Assembly: GCA_003173855.1 (NCBI GenBank) | Contig: PPGI01000014.1 | Span: 1 to 44,771, forward strand | Length of the DNA: 44,771 nucleotides | Direction: 5' to 3' | DNA from: Candidatus Zambryskiibacteriota bacterium | GTDB taxonomy: Bacteria > Patescibacteriota > Minisyncoccia > Phycocordibacterales > DATDWN01 | In this document: piece by piece, positions 33,690 to 40,690 of the stretch | Layout: every line of letters starts with the position of its first letter | How positions within the stretch are numbered: the stretch's first letter is position 1 | Program-made: the position numbers and the translations under genes | Notes under the pieces: generated by a model | What the model saw: the letters and a program-made list of their open reading frames with translations, nothing else | Databases searched by the model: none | Told to the model about the DNA's origin: nothing

Positions 33690-33956
33690 ATACTAATTTA
33701 CGGAAAGGTGGGGTTTGCCCAGCTCGGAAAGCTCCAGGCCTTATCGGGGTCTGGTCCAGCCGAAACTGTCTCCTAATCGCCATCTCTGCTGTTTTAGCTA
33801 GAGATCGAAACACTCTGGCACCTCCTTCATTCGAGCTCCTTGCTCCACCTTCCATCATTTCATAGATCCTCCTAACTTCGGGTCAAGGGAGGCAGACCAC
33901 TTCGGTCTGAAAAGTACCCGTTATCAGGCGGTCTCAACGTGAGACCGCCTTTCGTT
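33690..33956 (+). ncRNA. Candidate structured RNA B, unidentified
   Basis: About 265 nt, with its own promoter and a terminator AGGCGGTCTC/GAGACCGCCT (33926-33950) plus TTTCGTTTTA. GGAA(A)GGTGGGG (33702-33713) pairs with CTCCACCTTCC (33843-33853). Inside: CCAGGCC/GGTCTGG, AGCT/AGCT and ATCTCT/AGAGAT hairpins. Outside 3': CCTCC/GGAGG, CAGACC/GGTCTG and CGGGT/ACCCG, the last spanning other hairpins. No frame with a ribosome site. No known RNA family was recognised. Confidence 0.65.
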
Positions 33957-33966
33957 TTATGCGCGC

Positions 33967-33995
33967 TTGACAAAAAATGAAGGTTCCTATATACT
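33967..33995 (+). promoter_or_regulatory. Promoter TTGACA-17-TATACT
   Basis: TTGACA (33967-33972), TATACT (33990-33995), 17-nt spacer. Transcribes the third structured RNA. Confidence 0.8.
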
Positions 33996-34002
33996 TAACT
34001 TC

Positions 34003-34318
34003 GGATGGTGGGTTGCGCTTTGACGACGTTTCTCGGATAACCCTTTCACGTTTATCTTCCGACTTCCGACTTCCGACTTCAGCGTTCCGTTTTCCGTTTC
34101 GCTTAGACGTTGATTGCGCCTTGTGCGCCGCACCGGCCGCGTAAGTGCCGATTCAAAAAAAAGAAAAAGACGAAAACGAGCCGGCAGCTAGCACCGGCAA
34201 GACCCCAGGGTTCGGCAACCCACCACCCACCAGTTCATTTAGAAGTATCATTTAGAGGAGTGAACAAAAAAAACACCCAGAATTGTAAAACCGTGCCACC
34301 GTGGCACGGTATTTTTTA
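34003..34318 (+). ncRNA. Candidate structured RNA B2, unidentified
   Basis: About 315 nt. A perfect 10-bp closing stem GGTGGGTTGC (34007-34016) with GCAACCCACC (34215-34224). Inside, a pyrimidine-rich block with TTCCGAC three times in tandem and a purine-rich block pair through CGTTTTC/GAAAACG. The terminator is ACCGTGCCAC/GTGGCACGGT plus ATTTTTT (34290-34318). A direct repeat ACCCACC follows the stem. The TTTGACGACG near the 5' end recalls tmRNA, but no alanine acceptor or T-arm fits. A reading frame in it (34110) lacks a ribosome site. Confidence 0.6.
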
Positions 34319-34328
34319 TTCCAAAAAA

Positions 34329-34356
34329 TTGACAAAGTGTTATTGTCATGTATAAT
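34329..34356 (+). promoter_or_regulatory. Promoter TTGACA-16-TATAAT
   Basis: TTGACA (34329-34334) and TATAAT (34351-34356), 16-nt spacer: the closest to consensus in the window. Drives the gene at 34396. Confidence 0.9.
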
Positions 34357-34395
34357 CACACGAGGTTAGTTCGTAAACAATAAGAGAGGTGAGAG

Positions 34396-34917
34396 ATGAA
34401 GATCCCGATTGTGCTCGAGAGGTTTCGAATGTACGTCAAAACTTTCGAAGGTTTTTTCGATGGGATGAAGGAGATCAGATCAATAACTCCGATCGGTCAA
34501 TCAGTGAGCCAGGCACTAGAAAGAGTTCCAGTTCCTGATGTGATGGTTCGAGTAGCAGATTTGCTCGAATTATCAGAAGCATATGTGATGTTTGCACTTT
34601 TGCATCAAGCATATTCCACAGGAAAAGATTTCAATCTACGTCACGTGTTTGCCAAAGCAAATTCAAAGGGCTTCACTTACAGAACCAAATCGGGATTCAT
34701 TTTCGGTTGGCGAAGAATGGGAAAGACTCAGATTTACAAATTCTTCGTCATTCTTGGACCCACATCCAAGTACAAATGGATTGAGGTGGCGGAACACAAT
34801 CTTCTGAACTTAGGTTGGCACAGGATGGTGGAAAGGAAGTACGTAAAATCGGAAGGTCTGATAGAACAGTTCGAGTTGAAGCTCGATCGAGTACACCAGG
34901 ACCGAATCGATCAGTAA
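34396..34917 (+). CDS. Unknown soluble protein with strong expression signals
   Basis: A 173-residue protein with no signal peptide or membrane helix. It is basic and mostly helical with a beta part in the middle (GFTYRTKSGFIFGWRRMGKT, QIYKFFVILGPTSKYKW). Ribosome site AGAGGTGAG before ATG, consensus promoter upstream, hairpin terminator downstream. No family recognised. Codon use is less AT-rich than uvrB next to it. The strong promoter suggests abundant expression. Confidence 0.7.
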   Translation: MKIPIVLERFRMYVKTFEGFFDGMKEIRSITPIGQSVSQALERVPVPDVMVRVADLLELSEAYVMFALLHQAYSTGKDFNLRHVFAKANSKGFTYRTKSGFIFGWRRMGKTQIYKFFVILGPTSKYKWIEVAEHNLLNLGWHRMVERKYVKSEGLIEQFELKLDRVHQDRIDQ

Positions 34918-34949
34918 GTAGCGGTTGTAATTGGGAATTCCACACATTC

Positions 34950-35009
34950 AAAAAGATATCGCAAGAGCTGTATTTATATAAAAATACAAAAATGCTCCGA
35001 TATCTTTTT
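34950..35009 (+). terminator. Long hairpin terminator
   Basis: AAAAAGATATCG (34950-34961) pairs with CGATATCTTTTT (34998-35009), with GAGC/GCTC inside after a CAA bulge. T6 and an AT-rich tail follow. Ends the 173-aa gene. Confidence 0.7.
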
Positions 35010-35045
35010 TATTTTATAAAAAAATAGTAGTATTAAATTTCTCGA

Positions 35046-35186
35046 ACTACTTCTCGAAAAGAGACTACACAGTCGCAAGCCTGGCTCTTGTCAACGTCCT
35101 GCAAAGCAGGCTCATTGACAAGTTGCGGAAACGAGTACAAGCGAGTCGGCGCTGGCCGAATGAGCGGGCTCTTTTCGAAAAGTAGT
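35046..35186. repeat. Inverted-repeat element upstream of uvrB (141 bp)
   Basis: ACTACTTCTCGAAAAGAG (35046-35063) and CTCTTTTCGAAAAGTAGT (35169-35186) pair over 18 bp with one mismatch. Inside, TTGTCAA/TTGACAA encloses TCCTGC/GCAGG. MITE-like; no gene inside. Confidence 0.75.
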
Positions 35187-35199
35187 GAGAAAGAAATTT

Positions 35200-35289
35200 A
35201 TGGCAAAGTTCAAAATAAAACGTGAATTCGCTCCAGCCGGCGACCCAGCACTTTGCTTGCAAAGTGCTGGGCGAGAAGTGGTTATATAA
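35200..35289 (+). pseudogene. Relic of a uvrB start, 29 codons
   Basis: A short frame MAKFKIKREFAPAGDP then 13 unrelated codons. FKIKREFAPAGD is identical to the beginning of the intact uvrB 10 nt downstream, and the DNA differs only at third codon positions (GAA/GAG, TTC/TTT, CCA/CCG, GCC/GCG, GGC/GGA). A perfect 13-bp hairpin CCCAGCACTTTGC/GCAAAGTGCTGGG (35244-35271) follows the shared part. It looks like the remains of a second, diverged uvrB copy or of a replaced start. Confidence 0.7.
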
Positions 35290-35298
35290 AATGCATCT

Positions 35299-37368
35299 AT
35301 GTCCCAAAATTTTTTCAAAATAAAACGTGAGTTTGCTCCGGCGGGAGATCAACCAAAAGCAATTAAAGAATTGGTTGACGGAGTAAAAAAAGGTCTCGAT
35401 AAACAGACTCTTTTAGGCGTGACTGGATCTGGTAAAACTTATACTATCGCAAATGTAATCGAACAAGTTCAAAAACCAACTTTAGTTATTGCTCACAACA
35501 AAACACTGGCTGCACAACTGGCGCAAGAATATCGAGAATTTTTCCCAGAAAACGCTGTGCATTATTTTGTTTCTTATTACGACTTCTATCAACCAGAAGC
35601 TTACATGCCAGTTTCTGATACTTATATTGAAAAGGAGGCAATGGTAAACGAAGAAATTGAGAGGCTTCGTCACGCTTCAACTCAAGCCTTACTCACTCGG
35701 AAAGATGTAATCATTGTGGCATCAGTTTCCTGCATTTACGGTCTCGGTTCTCCAGTTGAATATGAGAAAGTAAATATGCGAATTGAAAAAGGGAAAACAA
35801 TTTCCCGCACAGATTTTATCAGGCGACTGATTGATATTCATTTTGAGCGCACTTCAGCTGATTTAACTCCAGGACAATTTCGAGCAACAGGAAATTGGAT
35901 TGAAATCATGCCAGTTTCAGAAAAAGTAATTCACAGAATCGAAATTGAAGGAAACAAAATTAAAGAAATTCAAAAAATAAACGCAATCACTCGGGAGATT
36001 ATCGAAAATATTGATTTATTTTTCCTTTATCCTGCAAAACACTTTATTTCAAACGATGAACAAAGTGAGAGGGCATTCAGGACGATCAAAGCTGAATTGA
36101 AAGATCGATTGGCGGAATTAGAAAAGGAAGGAAAACTTTTAGAAGTTGAAAGACTGAAGCGTCGAACAACATATGACCTGGCAATGATTCGCGAAATGGG
36201 TTATTGCAACGGAATTGAAAATTATTCGAGACATTTTTCGGGCAAAGCTCCTGGCGAACCACCAGACACATTGCTTTCTTATTTTCCTCACAAAGCAGAT
36301 GGTAGTGCCGACTTTCTAACAGTCATAGATGAGTCGCACGTTACTGTTCCTCAAATTGGTGGAATGTATGCAGGAGATGCTTCTCGAAAGCAAAGTTTGG
36401 TTGAGTATGGCTTCAGACTCCCAAGTGCAAAAGATAATCGACCTTTAAAATTTGATGAGTTTGAGGAACGAGTAGGACAGACCATATATACGTCTGCAAC
36501 TCCTGGAGAATATGAAAAAGAAAATTCAAAGCAAATTGTTGAGCAAGTCATTCGTCCGACAGGATTAGTTGATCCGATCGTAGAAGTTCGTGGGATTGTA
36601 GAAAAAAGCCAATATCGCGGACAAATTTTTGACATGATTGCGGAAGCCGAAAAAGCCATTCAAAAAGGTGGACGTGTCATTGCTACTACGCTTACTAAAA
36701 AAATGGCAGAAGATTTGTCTGAGTATCTCAAGGAAAAAGGTTTACGTGCAGAATATTTGCATAGTGGAATTAAAACAATAGAGCGAATTGAAATACTCAC
36801 TCGGCTTCGTCGAGGCGAATTTGACGTGCTTGTTGGGGTAAATCTTTTGCGTGAAGGTCTTGATTTGCCAGAAGTGACTTTGATTGGGATTTTAGATGCT
36901 GACAAAGAAGGTTTTTTGCGATCCGAGACTTCACTTATTCAAATTATTGGTCGAGCAGCTAGAAATACTGAGGGCAAAGTCATTTTGTATGCAGACAATC
37001 TAACTCGATCGATGAAGACTGCAATAGATGAAACAAATAGACGCAGAGCACTCCAAATCGAATACAACAAAAAACATAGCATTACTCCAAAAACAATTAT
37101 TAAAAAGATTCAGGATATTACCGATCAGCTTAAGAGTGAACACGCTAAAACTGTTGAGTCACTGCTTCAATTTGATAACAAAATGTTTGAAAAAGACCCG
37201 AAAAAATTTATTGCAACAAAAGAAAAGCAAATGGATAACGCCGTAAAAATTTTGGATTTTGAAACAGCAGCAATTTTGCGTGATGAAATTTTAGAACTTC
37301 AAAAAAAGTTTGAGCTTAGTAAACCAAAAAAAATTAAAAATCCAAGGAACAAGGATTTACTGAGATAA
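35299..37368 (+). CDS. uvrB: Excinuclease ABC subunit B
   Basis: A 689-residue UvrB. Walker A GVTGSGKTYT, motif for the beta-hairpin around YDFYQPEAYMPVSDTYIEKE, DESHV, then helicase motifs IGRAARN and LLREGLDLPEV, and a C-terminal UVR domain (KQMDNAVKILDFETAAILRD) that binds UvrC. It verifies damage and loads UvrC. TAAAAT (35287-35292) ends exactly 6 nt before the ATG; it overlaps the stop of the upstream relic. Full-length, unlike the shortened UvrA and UvrC nearby. Confidence 0.97.
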   Translation: MSQNFFKIKREFAPAGDQPKAIKELVDGVKKGLDKQTLLGVTGSGKTYTIANVIEQVQKPTLVIAHNKTLAAQLAQEYREFFPENAVHYFVSYYDFYQPEAYMPVSDTYIEKEAMVNEEIERLRHASTQALLTRKDVIIVASVSCIYGLGSPVEYEKVNMRIEKGKTISRTDFIRRLIDIHFERTSADLTPGQFRATGNWIEIMPVSEKVIHRIEIEGNKIKEIQKINAITREIIENIDLFFLYPAKHFISNDEQSERAFRTIKAELKDRLAELEKEGKLLEVERLKRRTTYDLAMIREMGYCNGIENYSRHFSGKAPGEPPDTLLSYFPHKADGSADFLTVIDESHVTVPQIGGMYAGDASRKQSLVEYGFRLPSAKDNRPLKFDEFEERVGQTIYTSATPGEYEKENSKQIVEQVIRPTGLVDPIVEVRGIVEKSQYRGQIFDMIAEAEKAIQKGGRVIATTLTKKMAEDLSEYLKEKGLRAEYLHSGIKTIERIEILTRLRRGEFDVLVGVNLLREGLDLPEVTLIGILDADKEGFLRSETSLIQIIGRAARNTEGKVILYADNLTRSMKTAIDETNRRRALQIEYNKKHSITPKTIIKKIQDITDQLKSEHAKTVESLLQFDNKMFEKDPKKFIATKEKQMDNAVKILDFETAAILRDEILELQKKFELSKPKKIKNPRNKDLLR

Positions 37369-37370
37369 AT

Positions 37371-37399
37371 TTGACAAAACCAAATTTTCATAATAATGT
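37371..37399 (+). promoter_or_regulatory. Promoter TTGACA-17-TAATGT
   Basis: TTGACA (37371-37376) and TAATGT (37394-37399), immediately after the uvrB stop; drives the 31-aa gene. Confidence 0.75.
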
Positions 37400-37423
37400 A
37401 ATTGTGGATTTGTTGGAGGTCAC

Positions 37424-37519
37424 ATGCCCCTTTCAGCCAATTGGATGTACGCGTTCATCGTCGTTTTCACGGTGTTTGCACTTTGGGGGACACTCTTATC
37501 AGCGAGATCACTGAGATAG
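37424..37519 (+). CDS. 31-aa single-pass membrane protein
   Basis: A 31-residue protein: MPLSANW, then one transmembrane helix ([18 protein letters not shown]), then SARSLR. GGAGGT lies just before the ATG (spacing about 4-5 nt). Own promoter upstream and perfect GC-rich terminator 5 nt after the stop. It is below usual length cutoffs, but promoter, ribosome site, hydrophobic pattern and terminator agree. Function unknown; it may stay in the membrane as a regulator or toxin-like peptide. Confidence 0.7.
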   Translation: MPLSANWMYAFIVVFTVFALWGTLLSARSLR

Positions 37520-37523
37520 TCGG

Positions 37524-37548
37524 GGCGGGGCTTTTGCCTCGCCTTTTT
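37524..37548 (+). terminator. Rho-independent terminator upstream of uvrA
   Basis: GGCGGGGC / GCCTCGCC, 8 bp (one G-T), loop TTTT, then T5. It separates the 31-aa gene from uvrA. Confidence 0.9.
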
Positions 37549-37605
37549 GTATATGCTACTATTCTACCCACATATATAGGCCGAAACGCGGTCTTATTTA
37601 CGCGT

Positions 37606-40221
37606 ATGAAAGAGAAATCACAAGAAAAAATAATTGTAAAGGGTGCCCGTACCCATAATCTTAAAAATATAACAGTCGAAATGCCACGAAATAAGATGGT
37701 GGTTTTTACTGGTTTATCTGGATCGGGAAAATCCTCTCTGGCATTTGACACGATTTTTGCCGAAGGTCAGCGCAGATATGTCGAATCACTTTCTTCATAT
37801 GCTCGCCAGTTTTTACGACAAATGCAAAAACCGGATGTTGATGAAATTACTGGACTTTCTCCTGCAATATCAATTGATCAAAAATCTCGATCAAACAATC
37901 CTCGTTCAACTGTAGCAACAATTACAGAAATGTATGATTATCTTCGAATTTTGTATTCTCGAGTCGGTTCACCGCATTGTTTGGTTTGCGGAATGAAATT
38001 AGAGAAACTATCAAATGAGGAAATTAAAAATTTTGTTATAGAGAAAATCTCAGATTACAAAAAGCTGAAAACTGACAAAAAAATTCCTCTTCCAGTTAAT
38101 GTAGAAATTTATGCTCCTGTAGTTAAGGGAAGAAAAGGCGAATACTACCAGTTGCTTTATGATCTTTTAGGCAAAGGCTACACGACGGTGATGGTTGATG
38201 GCGCAAGAAAATCACTTCGTGATCGTGTGGATTTATCAAAAAATCAAAGACACACTATTGATGTTCAAGTAGACAGCATTTCACTTCTCGACTTTAAGGA
38301 TGATCCAAAAAGTGCAGAGGAAAGATTGTCAGAAGACTTGGAAAAAGCTCTTCACGAATCAGAAGGCCAAGTAAAAATTCTTTTCAGAGATATGGCTGAA
38401 GAAAAAAGAAAGGACTATAAACCAGAGGAATTTTTCATGTCAGCAACTCTCTCTTGTCCACGTGATGGCTATTCCTATCCGGAAGTAGAACCAAGATTGT
38501 TTTCATTCAACTCACCATATGGGGCGTGTCCAGAATGTAATGGTTTAGGAACCAGGCATTTTTTTGGCAATGAACCATGTCCAAAATGTAAGGGGGCACG
38601 ACTTCGAGAAGAAGCTTTGCATGTTTTGCTTGGAAATAAAAATATAGTCGAATTAACAGCAATGTCTATAAAAGATGCTTTTAATTTTTTCGAACATTTG
38701 AAACTCACTGAGCGTGAAAAAAATATTTCGAAGGTCGTGATGAAAGAAATTGAATCTCGACTCCAGTTTATGTTAAATGTTGGGATTGAATATTTATCGC
38801 TTGATCGACGAGCACACACACTTTCTGGAGGTGAGGCTCAGCGTATTCGCCTAGCTAGTCAGCTTGGTTCCAGTCTTGTTGGTGCACTATATGTTTTGGA
38901 TGAACCGACAATTGGACTCCATTCGCGAGACAATGATCGCTTGATTAAAACCTTGCTTGATCTTCGAAATTTAGGAAACACTATTTTAGTTGTTGAGCAC
39001 GATGAAGACACAATTTTCTCATCTGATTATTTAGTTGATATCGGTCCAGGCGCTGGAGTTCACGGTGGACATGTTGTTGTCGCAGATTATCTGGACGATT
39101 TACTAACTGCAAAGAAAAATAATTCTGGGTCAGTGACTCTAGATTATCTTCGTGGAGATAAGGTAATTGAAGTTCCAGATGAACGTCGAGATCAACAAAG
39201 AGGTGAGATTCAAATTCGTGGCGGAAAAGTATTCAACATTAAAAATTTAAATGTTGATATACCGCTCGGCAGATTTATTGCTGTTACAGGAGTTTCTGGT
39301 TCAGGTAAATCTTCTTTTGTCTATGAAATTTTGCACAGAAATCTGCAAGCAAGATTTGATCGAAAATATCGTTCAGCAAATATTTACAACGCAAGTTCTT
39401 TTACTGGAACAGAATATCTTGGCCGAGCAATATTGATCGATCAATCACCAATTGGTCGAACTCCGCGTTCAAATCCGGCAACTTATACTGGTGCTTGGAC
39501 TTTTATTCGTGATTTGTTTTCTGAAACAGCCGAGGCACGTGCTCGTGGATGGAAAGCAAACAGGTTTTCATTTAACGTCAAAGGTGGTCGATGCGAGACG
39601 TGCCAAGGAAATGGAATGATTGAAGTTGAAATGCATTTTCTTCCGACAGTTTATGTTCCTTGTGATGTATGTAAAGGCAAACGATTTATGAAGGAAACTC
39701 TTGAAGTTCGTTACAAAAAGAAAAATATATACGAAGTGCTGAAAATGACTGTTGAGGAAGGACTTAAATTCTTTGAAGATATTCCAGCTGTTGCTGATCG
39801 TCTGAAAACTCTCGATGAAGTAGGTCTTGGGTATTTGGAACTTGGTCAATCAGCCACAACACTTTCTGGCGGTGAAGCTCAACGTGTCAAAATTTCGTCA
39901 GAACTTTATCGTCCACATTTGCAAAAAACAATTTATCTTCTTGATGAGCCAACCATCGGACTTCATTACGAGGATGTCAAAAAATTGATAGAAATTTTGC
40001 AAAAGTTGGTTGATAAAGGAAACACAGTTATGGTTATCGAGCACAATATGGATGTTATTAAATCAACCGATTATATTCTTGATATTGGGCCGGAGGGTGG
40101 TGAGGGAGGTGGCCAACTCATTGCCAAGGGTACTCCGGAAGAGGTGGCAAACAATGAGAAAAGTTATACTGGAAAGTACCTTAAAAAAGCATTAAAGCAG
40201 TATAGGGCTTATCGCAAATAA
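37606..40221 (+). CDS. uvrA: Excinuclease ABC subunit A, compact form
   Basis: An 871-residue UvrA, shorter than the usual ~940. First [15 protein letters not shown], zinc-like CLVCG in the UvrB-binding region. Then [21 protein letters not shown] joins directly to [13 protein letters not shown], whereas most UvrA have about 100 residues (the insertion domain) between GLG and the next CPx[17 protein letters not shown] and [11 protein letters not shown] finish [33 protein letters not shown] and [16 protein letters not shown] form ABC-II. It scans DNA for damage. Start ATG 37606 (MKEKS); earlier codons would extend through the terminator. Confidence 0.96.
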   Translation: MKEKSQEKIIVKGARTHNLKNITVEMPRNKMVVFTGLSGSGKSSLAFDTIFAEGQRRYVESLSSYARQFLRQMQKPDVDEITGLSPAISIDQKSRSNNPRSTVATITEMYDYLRILYSRVGSPHCLVCGMKLEKLSNEEIKNFVIEKISDYKKLKTDKKIPLPVNVEIYAPVVKGRKGEYYQLLYDLLGKGYTTVMVDGARKSLRDRVDLSKNQRHTIDVQVDSISLLDFKDDPKSAEERLSEDLEKALHESEGQVKILFRDMAEEKRKDYKPEEFFMSATLSCPRDGYSYPEVEPRLFSFNSPYGACPECNGLGTRHFFGNEPCPKCKGARLREEALHVLLGNKNIVELTAMSIKDAFNFFEHLKLTEREKNISKVVMKEIESRLQFMLNVGIEYLSLDRRAHTLSGGEAQRIRLASQLGSSLVGALYVLDEPTIGLHSRDNDRLIKTLLDLRNLGNTILVVEHDEDTIFSSDYLVDIGPGAGVHGGHVVVADYLDDLLTAKKNNSGSVTLDYLRGDKVIEVPDERRDQQRGEIQIRGGKVFNIKNLNVDIPLGRFIAVTGVSGSGKSSFVYEILHRNLQARFDRKYRSANIYNASSFTGTEYLGRAILIDQSPIGRTPRSNPATYTGAWTFIRDLFSETAEARARGWKANRFSFNVKGGRCETCQGNGMIEVEMHFLPTVYVPCDVCKGKRFMKETLEVRYKKKNIYEVLKMTVEEGLKFFEDIPAVADRLKTLDEVGLGYLELGQSATTLSGGEAQRVKISSELYRPHLQKTIYLLDEPTIGLHYEDVKKLIEILQKLVDKGNTVMVIEHNMDVIKSTDYILDIGPEGGEGGGQLIAKGTPEEVANNEKSYTGKYLKKALKQYRAYRK

Positions 40222-40225
40222 AGAA

Positions 40226-40245
40226 AGCGCCGGTTCCCCGGCGCT
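40226..40245 (-). terminator. Rho-independent terminator of the 38-aa gene
   Basis: AGCGCCGG / CCGGCGCT, 8 bp, loop of four; on the minus strand TTCTTTATTT follows. It ends 5 nt from the uvrA stop. Confidence 0.9.
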
Positions 40246-40259
40246 CCATTCAATGATAT

Positions 40260-40376
40260 TCAAAGATTGGGATCGTACTCTTTCGGCAGGGTGCCCTTTC
40301 GGACCTTTGCTCTTATTCCATTGCCGACACAGATCATGATGACCAGAGCTACGATTGCAATCAAAACTTCTCGCAT
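40260..40376 (-). CDS. 38-aa single-pass membrane protein
   Basis: A 38-residue protein: MREVL, a helix (IAIVALVIMICVGNGI), then a basic/charged tail (RAKVRKGTLPKEYDPNL). GGAGG lies 5 nt before the ATG. Promoter TTGACA-16-TATTCT (40394-40421) and a GC-rich terminator frame it. It is antisense-oriented just after uvrA. Same architecture as the 31-, 42- and 65-aa genes of this window. Function unknown. Confidence 0.7.
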   Translation of the reverse strand: MREVLIAIVALVIMICVGNGIRAKVRKGTLPKEYDPNL

Positions 40377-40393
40377 GCAAACCTCCAATCCAC

Positions 40394-40421
40394 AGAATAA
40401 CACTATAATAGATAATGTCAA
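40394..40421 (-). promoter_or_regulatory. Promoter TTGACA-16-TATTCT (minus strand)
   Basis: -35 at 40416-40421 and -10 at 40394-40399 on the minus strand. Confidence 0.8.
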
Positions 40422-40431
40422 GAAACGACAA

Positions 40432-40449
40432 AGGCGCCGGAAGGCGCCT
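40432..40449 (-). terminator. Hairpin terminator overlapping the 65-aa gene stop
   Basis: AGGCGCC / GGCGCCT, 7 bp, loop of four; on the minus strand TTGTCGTTTC follows. The stop codon is inside the 5' arm. Confidence 0.75.
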
Positions 40450-40645
40450 AAGTTCCATTCTTTTCCTTGATTACTCGAATGATCTCGTCAGTACAAAGAG
40501 CGAGTGCATTGAATGCAAACATCGTAATGACACCCGCTGACAGGTTGATGGTGAACGGTCCCAACTGGAATGGTGTGGAGGATGCTGCTAACATTCCTCC
40601 AAGTACAGCTATAGCATCAAGAATCATTGAAGTCCTTCTACTCAT
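40448..40645 (-). CDS. 65-aa membrane protein, two helices
   Basis: A 65-residue protein: MSRRTSM, helix one (ILDAIAVLGGMLAASS), a short loop (TPFQLGPFTI), helix two (SAGVITMFAFNALALCT) and a charged tail (DEIIRVIKEKNGT). GGAGG lies 5 nt before the ATG at 40645; a longer frame to 40690 is not needed. Promoter TTGACT-16-TACTAT is at 40663-40690, inside the uvrC start region, so the two genes have overlapping divergent promoters. Function unknown. Confidence 0.7.
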   Translation of the reverse strand: MSRRTSMILDAIAVLGGMLAASSTPFQLGPFTINLSAGVITMFAFNALALCTDEIIRVIKEKNGT

Positions 40646-40662
40646 TTGAGCCTCCGAAATAC

Positions 40663-40690
40663 ATAGTATCATAAATATATGAAAAGTCAA
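40663..40690 (-). promoter_or_regulatory. Promoter TTGACT-16-TACTAT (minus strand), overlapping the uvrC start
   Basis: The -35 lies within the first codons of uvrC (40685-40690) and the -10 near 40663-40668; it overlaps the uvrC -10-like TATCAT. Confidence 0.65.

Noticed and set aside
33613..33858. Minus-strand frame across RNA B
   Set aside because: No ribosome site or promoter on that strand, and it runs through paired arms of the structured RNA.
34007..34230. tmRNA identity for RNA B2
   Set aside because: TTTGACGACG resembles the tmRNA 5' region and ACCCACC repeats resemble an acceptor, but no T-arm of correct geometry and no convincing tag frame were found.
34110..34355. 81-codon frame in RNA B2
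   Set aside because: No ribosome site, crosses the RNA terminator and the next promoter, and has biased Lys/Arg/Pro composition from the purine tract.
37402..37605. N-terminal extension of UvrA
   Set aside because: The 68 extra codons cover another gene and a terminator and do not resemble UvrA.
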